From Streptomyces sp. NBC_00576 (GTDB taxonomy: Bacteria > Actinomycetota > Actinomycetes > Streptomycetales > Streptomycetaceae): DNA of 64,000 bases. A program made the translations under genes and the position numbers. Where the stretch lies: the NCBI RefSeq assembly GCF_036345175.1, contig NZ_CP107780.1, forward strand, positions 9,796,001 to 9,860,000, written 5' to 3'. The notes beneath the pieces were generated by a model that was given only the letters and a program-made list of their open reading frames with translations, was not told where the DNA came from and did no database searches. Shown piece by piece: positions 17,047-26,229 of the stretch; within the stretch, counting starts at the first letter, position 1; each line of letters starts with the position of its first letter.

Positions 17047-18687
17047 TCATGGCGTGGCCAGCTCGAACCGTGTGCAGCGGACCGCACCGCCGAGTGCTTG
17101 CGTGGCGTGGTTGAAGAGGGCGAATCGGTAGCCCATGAAGAACCGCCAGTCGTTGCCCAACGAGAAGGCGGGTCCGAGGCGGGTGAAGGTGGTCCCGTCG
17201 GTGCTGTAGGAGAAGGTTCCGGGGCGTCCGGCGCCGGGTCGGATGTCCGCGTTCGCGCGCAGCCAGACGCGGCTGCCCGAGACGGCCGCGCTCGCGACCT
17301 CGGTGCCGGTGCCGGTGGTGTTCCAGTTGGTGTCCATGGTCAGCCCGTTGACCATCACCACCCGCGTCGTTCCGCCGTCGCGTTTGACGCCGATCCAGGC
17401 GGAGGAATCACGCAGCAGCGCGAGTCCGGCCCGGTCGCCGTCCCGCATCGCCGAGAAGTCGAGCTGGACGGTGGCGGTCGAGGTGGGGCCCTGGATCCGG
17501 TGGGTGAGGGTGTTGCGGGCCCAGTAGAGGTCGTTGGTGACGGTCGCGGTGCGCAGGGTCAGGCCGTTGTTCACCGACCATTTGGTGTTGTCCGGGTTGT
17601 GGTTCCACTCCCATCTCGGCTTGAGGGCTGTGCCGTCGAAGGTGTCGACGCCGGTCATGGGGGTGACCTGGCGGGGCGGAGGGGGCACGGCCGGGCTGGG
17701 ATACGTGGTGCCCCACGCGCCGTTGACGAGCTGCACGACCGGCCAGCCGTCCGCGGTCCAGGTGACCGGCGCCAGGGCGGGCATCCGGCCACCGGGGTAC
17801 GCGTCGACGAAGGCCAGGTAGTACCAGGCGCCGTTCTGCGTCTGCACCAGCCCGCCCTGGTGCGGGACGCCACCGCCGGGGATCGGTCCGCGAAGGTCGA
17901 GGAGGACCTGCCGCATCGTGTAGGGACCGAAGGGGCCGCTCGACGACTTCAGGATGTACTGGCCGTTCGCGGGGCGGGTCAGGAAGATGTAGTACTGCCC
18001 GTTGATCTTGTAGAAGCGGGAGCCCTCCAGGGTGCCCACGCTCGACGGTGTCGTGAACACCTGCTGGGTGCGGACCTGGTTGCGGCCGTCGGGCGAGAGC
18101 TGGGCCACGCTGATCGTGCTGTTCCCGTACGCCACGTAAAGGGTGTCGTCGGTGTCGACGAGCAGCCCGGCGTCGTAGTAAGGCGTGCTGATCGTCGTCA
18201 GTCTGTTCCACGGACCCTCGGCGGCGGTGGCGGTGTAGACGTACGTCCGGGCGAAGTCGATCTGGCCGAGCCAGTAGAACGTCCTGTTGCTCGGCCGGTA
18301 GGCCAGCGACGACGCCCAGATACCCCGGACGTAGCCGCGGGCACCGTTCAGGTCGTACTTGGCGCCGAAGTCGAGCGCGGGCACCGAGTGACCGGCGATC
18401 TCCCAGTTGACCAGGTCGTACGACCGCAGGACAGGCGCGCCCGGTGAGTAGTGCATGGTCGAGGCCGAGGCGTAGAAGGTGTCACCGACGCGGATGACGT
18501 CGATGTCCGCGAAGTCCTGCCAGATCACGGGGTTCGTGAAGGTCGCCGCGGCAGCGAGAGCCGGCCCCCGGGCGGAGGTGGTGCCGGCGGCCGCTGTCGG
18601 AGGGAGCAGGGCGCCGGCGGTCAGGCCGGTGGCGGCCGTCAGTGCACGGCGACGGGAGAGGACGTGATGGGTCCATGACATCTGCAC
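17047..18687 (-). CDS. Tat-exported GH43 beta-xylosidase/arabinofuranosidase with C-terminal beta-sandwich
   Basis: 546 residues. The N-terminus has a twin-arginine-like signal (LSRRRALTAATGLTAG). The GH43 propeller begins NPVIWQDFADIDVIRVGDTFY, with the base Asp in FADID; the acid Glu is in GTLEGSRFYK. From about residue 345 a C-terminal DUF1349/GH43_C2-type beta-sandwich follows (DTFDGTALKPRWEWNHNPDN, GYRFALFNH). This two-domain layout fits GH43 subfamilies acting on arabinoxylan. GTG at 18687 is preferred over ATG at 18681 because GGAG lies 10 bases ahead. First gene of the leftward operon with the GH10-GH62 gene, behind the CGAA palindromes. Confidence 0.88.
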   Translation of the reverse strand: MQMSWTHHVLSRRRALTAATGLTAGALLPPTAAAGTTSARGPALAAAATFTNPVIWQDFADIDVIRVGDTFYASASTMHYSPGAPVLRSYDLVNWEIAGHSVPALDFGAKYDLNGARGYVRGIWASSLAYRPSNRTFYWLGQIDFARTYVYTATAAEGPWNRLTTISTPYYDAGLLVDTDDTLYVAYGNSTISVAQLSPDGRNQVRTQQVFTTPSSVGTLEGSRFYKINGQYYIFLTRPANGQYILKSSSGPFGPYTMRQVLLDLRGPIPGGGVPHQGGLVQTQNGAWYYLAFVDAYPGGRMPALAPVTWTADGWPVVQLVNGAWGTTYPSPAVPPPPRQVTPMTGVDTFDGTALKPRWEWNHNPDNTKWSVNNGLTLRTATVTNDLYWARNTLTHRIQGPTSTATVQLDFSAMRDGDRAGLALLRDSSAWIGVKRDGGTTRVVMVNGLTMDTNWNTTGTGTEVASAAVSGSRVWLRANADIRPGAGRPGTFSYSTDGTTFTRLGPAFSLGNDWRFFMGYRFALFNHATQALGGAVRCTRFELATP

Positions 18688-18860
18688 GGGTGGCGTTCTC
18701 CTTCTGTGGCCCAGCCGTTGGTGGCTGGAGGTGTCCGGAGGTGCCCTGCTGGTTCGCTCGGAGCGGCTGCTCTGTATACGAGATGTCGAACGCGGATCGG
18801 CTTGTCGAGCATTCTGGATGATAGAGGGCCGGTGAATCTCGTCAATACCTCTCGCATGAA

Positions 18861-18886
18861 TCGAAGACGGCTTCGAAACATTCGAA
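18861..18886. promoter_or_regulatory. Two overlapping CGAA-TTCG palindromes
   Basis: TCGAAG-ACGG-CTTCGA (18861-18876) overlaps TTCGAA-ACA-TTCGAA (18872-18886); both have perfect 6-bp arms. They match the CGAA-N-TTCG type of box described for BxlR-like (xylobiose-responsive) repressors in Streptomyces, with a 3-base spacer. The 16-mer TCGAAACATTCGAAGA at 18873-18888 recurs at 41163-41178. Confidence 0.7.
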
Positions 18887-19049
18887 GATATTTGATCCCA
18901 TGTCACCGCAGCCCAGTTGCCCGGATGATGTGGATGCGCCACCTTCCATGAGTGTGTATGGCCGGATCGTGGAGGCAGTGCGGTGATGGGTGTTGACATG
19001 TTCGACGGTCTCCCTAGTATCCGTGGAGCCGTAGTTTCCGAATGGCTCA

Positions 19050-19059
19050 CGAAATTTCG
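19050..19059. promoter_or_regulatory. CGAAATTTCG palindrome before the GH27 operon
   Basis: Perfect 10-bp palindrome about 93 bases before the GH27 start, of the same CGAA/TTCG class as the boxes at 18861-18886, so one repressor probably covers both divergent promoters. Confidence 0.65.
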
Positions 19060-19151
19060 AACCATCATCTCTCTGTCTTTTCAGTGTCATGGACGTGACA
19101 TTGATCTTTCGTGTCACCCGCCCATGGCGCCCTTCCATGAAGGAGCCCTTG

Positions 19152-20798
19152 GTGCCCAGAAGGTCAGGCGGACGACTGCTCCGCCTCCTCGCGACCATCG
19201 TGCTGACGGTCACCGCTTCCGTGACGGCTTCCGTGCACTCCACCGCCTCGGCCGCGCCAGGCAGCCCGGCGCTCACGCCACCACTCGGCTGGAACAGCTG
19301 GAACAGCTTCGGGTGCGGGATCACGGAGGCGCAGGTTCGCCAGGCCGCCGACGCGATGGTGTCCTCGGGCATGCGCGACGTCGGCTACCGGTACCTGGTG
19401 GTCGACGACTGCTGGTTCGACCCGCAGCGCGACGCGGCAGGCAACCTACGGTCCAACCCGACCAAGTTCCCGGGTGGGATGAAGGCGCTCGGGGACTACA
19501 TCCACAGCAAGGGGCTGAAGTTCGGCATCTACCAGGTGCCGGGCGAACGCACCTGCGCGCAGACCAGCGGCGGCTATCCCGGGTCGACGGGCAGCAGGGG
19601 GCACGAGGCCCAGGACGCCGCCACGTTCGCCTCGTGGGGCGTCGACTATCTCAAGTACGACTGGTGTTCCTCCAGCGGTACCCGCGACGAGCAGGTCGCG
19701 CGGTTCACGCTGATGCGCGACGCCCTGCGTGCCACCGGGCGGCCGATCGTCTACAGCATCAACCCCAACAGCTTCCACGCCATCACCGGCTCCACCTACA
19801 ACTGGGGTGAGGTCGCCGACCTGTGGCGGACGACCGAGGACCTGCTCGACATCTGGCAGAACGGCAACACCAACAGCTATCCGATGGGCGTCGGCAACGT
19901 CCTGGACGTCACCGCACCGCTGGCGGCGCAGTCCGGTCCCGGACACTGGAACGACCCGGACATGCTGGTCGTGGGCCGTCCCGGCCTGACACTGACCGAG
20001 TCCCGCTCCCACTTCGCCCTGTGGTCGCTGATGGGTGCCCCGCTCATGGCCGGCAACGACATCCGCACCATGTCCGCCGACGTGAGCGCGATCCTGCGCA
20101 ACCCGCGTCTGCTGGCGGTGAACCAGGATTCGCTGGGGGCGGGCGGGCGCAGGGTGCGCGACGACGGCAGCACCGAGGTGTTCGCCAAGCCCCTGTCCGA
20201 CGGCTCGGTCGCGGTGGGCCTGTTCAACCGGGGAGGCAGCACCGCGACGGTCACCACGACAGCGGCACAAGTCGGCCTGGCGGGCGGGTCGTTCACCCTC
20301 ACGGACCTGTGGACCGGCGGCACGTCGAGCACGTCCGGACAGATCTCCGCGAGCGTGCCGGCGCACGGCGTGGCTGTGTTCAAGGCGACCGGTGGCAGCC
20401 CGCTGGCCGCCGCCACCTCGCGGCTGCGCGGCAACGCGTCCGGCCGCTGCCTGGACGTGGACAACGCCTCCACCGCGGCCGGGGCCACGGCACTGGTCTG
20501 GGACTGCCACACGGCTGCCAACCAGCTGTGGACCACATGGGCCGGCGGCGAGATCCGCGTGTTCGGCGACAAGTGCCTGGACGCCTACAACCAGGGCACA
20601 GCCAACGGCACCCGGGTCATCACCTGGTCCTGCAACGGCCAGGACAACCAGAAGTGGACCGTCGGCTCCGACGGGTCGATCCGCAACGTCCACGCCGGGC
20701 TGTGCCTCGACGTCGACCGGGCCGGCACCGCCAACGGCACCCCGCTGGTCCTGTGGGCCTGCGACGGCCGGGCAGGCCAGAAGTGGAGCCGGTCGTGA
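19152..20798 (+). CDS. Secreted GH27 alpha-galactosidase with C-terminal CBM13
   Basis: 548 residues from GTG at 19152, chosen because AAGGAG sits 6 bases before it; an in-frame ATG at 19137 lacks such a site. Signal peptide about 1-34. GH27 catalytic barrel: TPPLGWNSWNSFGC, nucleophile Asp170 in LKYDWC, likely acid/base Asp230 in WRTTED, and GHWNDPDML. A short all-beta domain runs to about 415, then a ricin-type CBM13 trefoil (RCLDVDNAS, NQLWTT, KCLDAY, QKW). It removes terminal alpha-1,6-galactose from galactomannan or galacto-oligosaccharides outside the cell. First gene of a three-gene rightward operon. Confidence 0.93.
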   Translation: MPRRSGGRLLRLLATIVLTVTASVTASVHSTASAAPGSPALTPPLGWNSWNSFGCGITEAQVRQAADAMVSSGMRDVGYRYLVVDDCWFDPQRDAAGNLRSNPTKFPGGMKALGDYIHSKGLKFGIYQVPGERTCAQTSGGYPGSTGSRGHEAQDAATFASWGVDYLKYDWCSSSGTRDEQVARFTLMRDALRATGRPIVYSINPNSFHAITGSTYNWGEVADLWRTTEDLLDIWQNGNTNSYPMGVGNVLDVTAPLAAQSGPGHWNDPDMLVVGRPGLTLTESRSHFALWSLMGAPLMAGNDIRTMSADVSAILRNPRLLAVNQDSLGAGGRRVRDDGSTEVFAKPLSDGSVAVGLFNRGGSTATVTTTAAQVGLAGGSFTLTDLWTGGTSSTSGQISASVPAHGVAVFKATGGSPLAAATSRLRGNASGRCLDVDNASTAAGATALVWDCHTAANQLWTTWAGGEIRVFGDKCLDAYNQGTANGTRVITWSCNGQDNQKWTVGSDGSIRNVHAGLCLDVDRAGTANGTPLVLWACDGRAGQKWSRS

Positions 20799-20862
20799 GG
20801 CAGTCGGGTTCCTCTCCGACCGGCGGCGATCACCCGTCGGCCACGACCTCACGGAGGCGATG

Positions 20863-22293
20863 ATGATCCCGGTCCGGACCTCACCCGCCACCGGCACGAG
20901 GCTCGCCCGGGCGATCGCCTGGACCGTGGCCCTCGTGCTGGCGTTCGCCGTCGTCCCCGCCGCTGTGCAGCCCACGGCGGCCAGGGCCGACAACCCGATC
21001 GTGCAGCACGTCTACACCGCCGACCCGGCCCCGCTGGTGTACAACGGGCGCGTCTACCTCTACACCGGACACGACGAGGACGGCTCCACCTACTTCACCA
21101 TGAAGGACTGGCGGGTGTGGTCCTCCGCCGACATGGTCAACTGGACCGACCACGGCTCGCCGCTCAGCCTGGCCACCTTCAGTTGGGCGTCCGCCGACGC
21201 GTGGGCGGGCCAGGCCGTCCAACGGGGCGGCAAGTTCTACTGGTACGTGCCGGTGAAGACCCGGGCGACCGGCCGGATGGCAATCGGCGTGGCGGTGTCG
21301 GACAGCCCCACCGGACCGTTCCGGGACGCCCTCGGCCACCCGCTGGTGGAGAACGGCGAGTTCGACCCGACCGTCTTCATCGACGACGACGGCCAGGCCT
21401 ACCTGTACTGGGGCAACCCGAACCTGTGGTACGTCAAGCTGAACACCGACATGACCTCCTACTCGGGCAGCCCCACCAGGATTCCGCTCACCACCGCGGG
21501 GTTCGGCACCCGTACCGGCGACGCCAACCGCCCGACGCTGTTCGAGGAAGGGCCGTGGGTCTACAAACGGGGCGGCCTGTACTACCTGGTGTTCGCGGCC
21601 AAGTGCTGCTCGGAGTTCATCGCCTACTCCACGGCCCCCGGTCCGACCGGCCCGTGGACCTACCGGGGAACGGTCATGCCCACACAGGGCGGCAGCTTCA
21701 CCAACCACCCGGGGGTCGTGGACTTCAAGGGCAATTCGTACTTCTTCTACCACAACGGCGCGCTCGCGGGCGGAGGCGGCTACACCCGTTCCGTCGCGGT
21801 GGAGAGGTTCGCCTACAACGCCGACGGCACCATCCCCACGATCACCATGACGAGCACGGGTGCTCCGCAGGCCGGCACGCTCGATCCGTACGTACGCCAG
21901 GAAGCCGAGACGATCGCCTGGGGTTCCGGGATCGAGACCGAACCGGCCGGCGAAGGCGGAATGAACGTCGGCTGGATCGACAACGGCGACTCCATCAAGG
22001 TCAAGGGCGTGGCCTTCGGGGCCGGTGCCTCATCCTTCGCCGCACGCGTCGCCTCGGCCAATGGCGGCGGCACCGTCGAAGTGCGCCTGGGCGGTCCGAG
22101 CGGGCCGGTCGCGGGGCGGTGCGGTGTGCCGAACACCGGTGGCTGGCAGGCCTGGACGACGGTGACCTGTCCGGTCAGCGGCGCCACGGGGACCCAGGAC
22201 CTCCACCTTCGGTTCACCGGCGGCAGTGGCTATCTGCTCAACATGAACTGGTGGCAGTTCACCCCCGTCGGCGCTGTGACCGCACGACGGTGA
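20863..22293 (+). CDS. Secreted GH43 arabinoxylan-active enzyme with CBM6
   Basis: 476 residues: signal peptide (about 1-42), GH43 propeller (45-335) and CBM6 (342-470). The base Asp is in YTADPAPLVYNGRVYLY, the pKa Asp in GEFDPTVFIDDDGQAYLYWG and the acid Glu in LFEEGPWVYKRGG. The CBM6 starts YVRQEAETIAWGSG. This architecture is typical of arabinoxylan arabinofuranohydrolases or beta-xylosidases; the exact specificity is not readable. Of two adjacent ATGs, 20863 gives the better 5-base spacing from GGAGG. It is 64 bases after the GH27 gene, in the same operon. Confidence 0.9.
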   Translation: MIPVRTSPATGTRLARAIAWTVALVLAFAVVPAAVQPTAARADNPIVQHVYTADPAPLVYNGRVYLYTGHDEDGSTYFTMKDWRVWSSADMVNWTDHGSPLSLATFSWASADAWAGQAVQRGGKFYWYVPVKTRATGRMAIGVAVSDSPTGPFRDALGHPLVENGEFDPTVFIDDDGQAYLYWGNPNLWYVKLNTDMTSYSGSPTRIPLTTAGFGTRTGDANRPTLFEEGPWVYKRGGLYYLVFAAKCCSEFIAYSTAPGPTGPWTYRGTVMPTQGGSFTNHPGVVDFKGNSYFFYHNGALAGGGGYTRSVAVERFAYNADGTIPTITMTSTGAPQAGTLDPYVRQEAETIAWGSGIETEPAGEGGMNVGWIDNGDSIKVKGVAFGAGASSFAARVASANGGGTVEVRLGGPSGPVAGRCGVPNTGGWQAWTTVTCPVSGATGTQDLHLRFTGGSGYLLNMNWWQFTPVGAVTARR

Positions 22294-22346
22294 CCCGGGC
22301 CCCTGTCTGCACATGGCGATGATCCGACAGAGAAAGGGAATTTGAC

Positions 22347-23651
22347 ATGAGAGGGACAAGATTTCCCTTATGGGGCGCCGTGCTGGCGGTACTGCTCGGC
22401 CTGACCACGGGGGGAACGGCACTGGGCAGCAGCGCTCACGGCGCGGACGCGTTGCTCACGTCCCCCGACACGGTCACCGCGCGCGCCGACGCCGCTGCCC
22501 CGACCGCGGGATGCGGCAAGGCCCCCGCCCTGACGAGCGGAACGTACACGATCCAGAGCGGCGGCAAGAGCCGGACCTTCATCCTGCGGGTCCCGGACGG
22601 CTATGACCGCAACCACGCGTACCGGCTGGTCCTCGGGCTCCACTGGCTGGGCGGCACCTCCACCGACGTCGCCACCGGCCGCACCGTGGAGACGGGCACC
22701 TGGGCCTACTACGGGCTCCAGCGACTGGCGAACAACAGCACCATCTTCGTCGCACCCCAAGGCCTCAACAACGGCTGGGCCAATGCCGGTGGGGAGGACG
22801 TCACCCTCGTCGACGACATACTCAGGCGCATCGAGACGGACCTGTGCGTCGACACGACACAGCGCTTCGCCCTGGGATTCAGCTACGGCGCCGCCATGTC
22901 GTACGCACTCGCCTGTTCCCGGGCGACGGTCTTCCGCGCGGTCGCGGTCCAGAGCGGCGGGCAGCTCAGCGGATGCAGTGGCGGCACCCAGCCCATCGCC
23001 TACCTCGGGGTGCACGGCCTCAGGGACAACGTCCTCGGCATCTCCGGCGGACGGTCGTTGCGGGACAGATTCGTCAGGAACAACGGCTGCACCGCCCAGA
23101 ACCCGCCGGAGCCGGCCCAGGGCAGCCTGACGCACCGGGTCACCACCTACTCGGGCTGCTCGGCCGGGCACCCGGTCGCCTGGGCCGCCTTCGACGAAGG
23201 ACACATCGCCGCTCCGCAGGACGGGGCCGCAGGTGACAGCGGATCCAGGACCTGGCTGCCGGCGGAGGTGTGGAAGTTCTTCACACAGTTCCAGACCTCC
23301 GACCCGTCGCCGGGGACGGCGACCTGCCGGGTCGCCGCCGCCGTCAGCACCTGGAACACCGGCCTGACGTCGAACATCACCATCGCCAACACCGGCACCA
23401 CCGCGATCGACGGCTGGTCCCTCGTCTTCACCCTGCCCGCCGGCCAGACCGTCACCTCCGGCTGGAACGCGGACTACTCGCCCGCCGCCGGCCAGGTGAC
23501 GGCCAGGAACGTCGCCCACAACGCAACGATCGCTCCAGGCGCGTCCGTCGACATCGGATTCCAGGCGACCCACACCGGCAACACCGCTCCGCCGAGCTCC
23601 TACACCCTCAACGGCACGGCCTGCGCCATGACGGTGAGCGCGCCGAAGTGA
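22347..23651 (+). CDS. Secreted CE1-type feruloyl/acetyl-xylan esterase with C-terminal CBM2
   Basis: 434 residues. Signal peptide about 1-32, alpha/beta-hydrolase domain 57-320 of the LpqC/PHB-depolymerase-like CE1 group, CBM2 at 326-434 (CRVAAAVSTWNTGLTSNITI, SGWNADYS) for crystalline polysaccharide binding. Nucleophile Ser179 is in GFSYG; the Asp is near GLRDNVLG and the His in DEGHI. It would free ferulate or acetate from arabinoxylan. The catalytic domain is a close paralogue of the one at 43.3-44.7 kb, which carries a CBM13 at the other end. Codon 8 is TTA (22368-22370), suggesting bldA control. Last gene of the GH27 operon. Confidence 0.88.
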   Translation: MRGTRFPLWGAVLAVLLGLTTGGTALGSSAHGADALLTSPDTVTARADAAAPTAGCGKAPALTSGTYTIQSGGKSRTFILRVPDGYDRNHAYRLVLGLHWLGGTSTDVATGRTVETGTWAYYGLQRLANNSTIFVAPQGLNNGWANAGGEDVTLVDDILRRIETDLCVDTTQRFALGFSYGAAMSYALACSRATVFRAVAVQSGGQLSGCSGGTQPIAYLGVHGLRDNVLGISGGRSLRDRFVRNNGCTAQNPPEPAQGSLTHRVTTYSGCSAGHPVAWAAFDEGHIAAPQDGAAGDSGSRTWLPAEVWKFFTQFQTSDPSPGTATCRVAAAVSTWNTGLTSNITIANTGTTAIDGWSLVFTLPAGQTVTSGWNADYSPAAGQVTARNVAHNATIAPGASVDIGFQATHTGNTAPPSSYTLNGTACAMTVSAPK

Positions 23652-23701
23652 CCCACGGTCCGTCGAAGCCCGACCTGGCGCTCTCCGCCGCGTCGTAGCC
23701 G

Positions 23702-23790
23702 AGCAACAACGGGAACACCACTGCCGGGGGCAACTCCGTCGTCCAGTGGACGCAGAACGACGGCTCCCCGCAGCAGTGGACGGCCACCGC
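23702..23790 (+). pseudogene. Vestigial CBM13 (ricin-type) fragment
   Basis: One frame reads SNNGNTTAGGNSVVQWTQND then GSPQQWTATAL, an unmistakable single ricin-type repeat ending in the QQW motif. It is not joined to any start codon or catalytic domain, and a stop precedes it at 23696-23698. It is the debris of a lost CBM13-bearing gene between the esterase and the convergent lyase. Confidence 0.65.
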
Positions 23791-23889
23791 TCTGGACCAA
23801 GATCGGCTGAATGCACCGGAGGGCGGGCCCTTGGCCCGTCCACCGGCTCATGCCGGGCGAGGGTGAGTGTCCGTCAGGGGACGCTGAAC

Positions 23890-24882
23890 CTAGCGGGTCC
23901 GCGGCTTCGACGAGGAACTCGTACGGGCCACGCGAACCTGCGCCCCTTGCCGTTCGAGCACAAGGCGGGCCGTACGTGCCATGGCCTCGTCGACCATCTC
24001 ACCGTGGAAAGTCACGGCGCCCGTCCCTTCTTTCTGCGCCGCTTCGACTGCCGCGATCAGCTCTGCGCAGCGGGCGAGTTCGGCGGAGCCGGGAGAGAAC
24101 ACCTCGTTGATCACGGGGACATGGGAAGGGTGGATCGCCATCATGCCCTCGTAGCCGAGGGAACGATTCTGTTCGGCGAAGGCGCGCAATCCCGGCAGGT
24201 CGCCGATGCGCGTCCACAGTCCGCTGACCGGGCACGGCACTCCGGCTGCCCTGGCGTCCAGCAGAACGCGGGCGCGCAGTGCCACCGTTTCGGTTCCCTC
24301 AGGGCTCCAGCGGTAGCCGACGGTGCGTTCCACGTCGCCGCCGGGGGCGCTGAGAGCGCCCAAGTAGGCGATACGCGAGGCGGCTTGGGCGATGTCGTAG
24401 GCCTCGCGCAGGCCGCGCGCCGTCTCCAGCAGAGGAACCAAAGCGACCCGTCCCGGCGGCAGGTCCTGTTCCTGTTCGCACCAGCCCAGCAACCGGTCGG
24501 CAAGCCGCACGTCCTGGGCGGAGCGGACCTTGGGGAGGACGACACCGGCGAGCCCGGGCCGTACGACCGCCCGCAGTTCCTCGGCTCCAGCCCAGTCGTC
24601 CAGCGGGTTGACCCGGACGAACAGCGCCATCCGTCCCGCCTGCTCGGGTGGCGCGGCGGCCTGTGCGACGGCGTCGGCCACCTGTGCACGGGCGGCGAGC
24701 TTGCCGGAGGCGGGCACCGCGTCCTCCAGGTCGAGGATGGCCGCGTCGGCGCCCGCCGCCCGGGCCTTGGGCAGCCAGTCGGTTCTGGTGCCGGGGACGA
24801 AGAGCAGGGAACGCAGCTGGGGCCGGTCCATCGCTCCCGCGGCCACTTCGGCAGGGCTCGTCGAAGAATCCCTAGATGACAT
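23890..24882 (-). CDS. HpcH/HpaI-family CoA ester lyase (CitE/citramalyl-CoA lyase-like)
   Basis: 330 residues with the CitE TIM-barrel features: RSLLFVPGTRTDWLPKA at the start, AILDLEDAVP with the Mg-binding/catalytic acid cluster, VRVNPLDD with the substrate-binding Arg, LPKVRSAQDV, LVPLLETARGL, and GYEGMMAIHPSHVPVINEVF near the end. Such enzymes cleave malyl-, citramalyl- or methylmalyl-CoA to acetyl-CoA and an oxoacid. Its start overlaps the CoA-transferase gene by 11 bases, so activation by the transferase followed by lyase cleavage is the natural reading. The substrate, perhaps citramalate from itaconate or a related acid, is inferred. Confidence 0.88.
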   Translation of the reverse strand: MSSRDSSTSPAEVAAGAMDRPQLRSLLFVPGTRTDWLPKARAAGADAAILDLEDAVPASGKLAARAQVADAVAQAAAPPEQAGRMALFVRVNPLDDWAGAEELRAVVRPGLAGVVLPKVRSAQDVRLADRLLGWCEQEQDLPPGRVALVPLLETARGLREAYDIAQAASRIAYLGALSAPGGDVERTVGYRWSPEGTETVALRARVLLDARAAGVPCPVSGLWTRIGDLPGLRAFAEQNRSLGYEGMMAIHPSHVPVINEVFSPGSAELARCAELIAAVEAAQKEGTGAVTFHGEMVDEAMARTARLVLERQGAQVRVARTSSSSKPRTR

Positions 24883-26089
24883 CGCTCTTCTCCAGGTCGG
24901 CCAGCTCGTCCGCGCTGAGTCCGAGCCACTGCCCGTAGACCAAGTGGTTGTCCTGCCCGAGAGCGGGCCCTGTCCGCCAGATCCGCCCGGGGCGCTGCCG
25001 GAAATGCGGGATCACCGCCTGCATACGCACCGGACCGAGATCGGGGTCGTCGACGGTGACGATGTCCTCGCGTTCGGCGTACACGGGGTCGGCGGCGATG
25101 TCCGCTGCGTCGAACACCCGTGAGGCCACGACTTCGGCACGGGCGAACTCCTCCAGGCACTCGCCAGTGACGCGCTCCGCCACCCAGTGCCGCAGCTTCT
25201 CGTCCAACTGCTCGCGTCGGTCGTGCTGTTGCTGAGCCGTGGTGAACTCCTCCTCGGGGAGCCCCAGCAGGCGGGCGATGTTGCGGACCGATCGCAGCGT
25301 CGCGGAGGTCACCGTGATCCACTCGCCGTCGCGGGAGCGGTAGGTGTTGATCACGGCCCCCGGGGCGACCGCCAACTGGTTGCCGGAGCGTTCGGGTACT
25401 CGTCCCAACTGGTCGTGGACGATGACCTGCCACTCGACCAGACGGAACAGGGACTCGAAGAGAGCGAGGTCGATCCACTCGCCGTCGAACCCGGGGTCGT
25501 GGTCGCGGCGGTGGAGGGCGGCGAGGACGGCGTAGGCGCCCATCAGGCCGGTCACGGCGTCGCCGTGCGAGAAGCCGGTGTGCACGGGCGGGCCGTCGGG
25601 AAAGCCGGTCAGGTGGACGACTCCGCTGCGCGCCTCACCCACCTTGCCGAATCCGGGGGCGTCCGCCTGTGACGAGGTGGCGCCGAAGCCGGAGATCTGC
25701 AGCAGCACGGCCCGGGGGTTGATCCGGTGCACGGAGTCCCAGTCGAGTCCCCAGCTGCGCAGGCGTCCCGCGCGCAGGGTGACGATGACGACATCCGCCC
25801 AGGCGACGAGCCGGTGGGCGACGAGTCGGCCGGCCTCGTGGTGCAGATCGAGGGTGACCGAGCGTTTGTTGCGGCCGGCGACCTTGAACCACAGGGGAAC
25901 ACCGTCACGTTGGGGCCCCATGGCGCGGGCCGCGTCTCCGGCGCCGGGGGGTTCCACGTGTACGACGTCAGCCCCTTGGTCGGCGAGCATCGAGCCCGCC
26001 AGCGGACCGGCCACCACATGGGCGAACTCGACCACTCTCAGCCCGTGCAACTGCCCGCTTCCGGTGGTGTTCCGCTCGTCATCCGACAC
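24872..26089 (-). CDS. CaiB/BaiF-family (class III) CoA-transferase
   Basis: 405 residues, the normal length. Opens GLRVVEFAHVVAGPLAGSMLADQGADVVHVE, read in two pieces, the characteristic first Rossmann segment; NKRSVTLDLHHEAG and the catalytic-Asp motif HGDAVTGLMGAYAVLAALHRR follow. These enzymes move CoA between carboxylic acids via an aspartyl-CoA anhydride. The first gene of a two-gene leftward operon with the CitE-like lyase. A palindrome identical in arms to one before the CitMHS gene lies 95-109 bases upstream, pointing to control by the adjacent LysR protein. Succinyl-CoA as donor and citramalate or malate as acceptor are family-based guesses. Confidence 0.9.
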   Translation of the reverse strand: MSDDERNTTGSGQLHGLRVVEFAHVVAGPLAGSMLADQGADVVHVEPPGAGDAARAMGPQRDGVPLWFKVAGRNKRSVTLDLHHEAGRLVAHRLVAWADVVIVTLRAGRLRSWGLDWDSVHRINPRAVLLQISGFGATSSQADAPGFGKVGEARSGVVHLTGFPDGPPVHTGFSHGDAVTGLMGAYAVLAALHRRDHDPGFDGEWIDLALFESLFRLVEWQVIVHDQLGRVPERSGNQLAVAPGAVINTYRSRDGEWITVTSATLRSVRNIARLLGLPEEEFTTAQQQHDRREQLDEKLRHWVAERVTGECLEEFARAEVVASRVFDAADIAADPVYAEREDIVTVDDPDLGPVRMQAVIPHFRQRPGRIWRTGPALGQDNHLVYGQWLGLSADELADLEKSDVI

Positions 26090-26183
26090 CGCTGAGCTCC
26101 CTTGCCCTGCCGTTTCCGTCGCCGTTGTCTTCAGACTGCCGGAGCGCAGAAATGCCTGTCGAGCAACAGACAGCCATCAATCA

Positions 26184-26198
26184 ATGCGAAAAACGCAT
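26184..26198. promoter_or_regulatory. LysR-type palindrome ATGCG-N5-CGCAT before the CoA-transferase operon
   Basis: Perfect arms around AAAAA, of the T-N11-A form (T26185 to A26197). The same arms and spacing recur at 27191-27205, on the other side of the lysR gene. Confidence 0.75.
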
Positions 26199-26229
26199 GA
26201 ATAGAGGAAGGTCGGCACGGTACGCGGCC

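Larger units (their letters stand above)
18688..19151. promoter_or_regulatory. Divergent promoter region of the arabinoxylan locus
   Basis: 464 bases between the leftward GH43/GH10-GH62 operon and the rightward GH27 operon, clearly more AT-rich than its surroundings. It has no supported gene. It carries three CGAA/TTCG palindromes (annotated separately) and several further TTCGA or CGAAT half-sites. Confidence 0.75.

Noticed and set aside
19137..19139. ATG start for the GH27 gene
   Set aside because: GTG at 19152 has AAGGAG at good spacing; the ATG overlaps that ribosome site and has none of its own.
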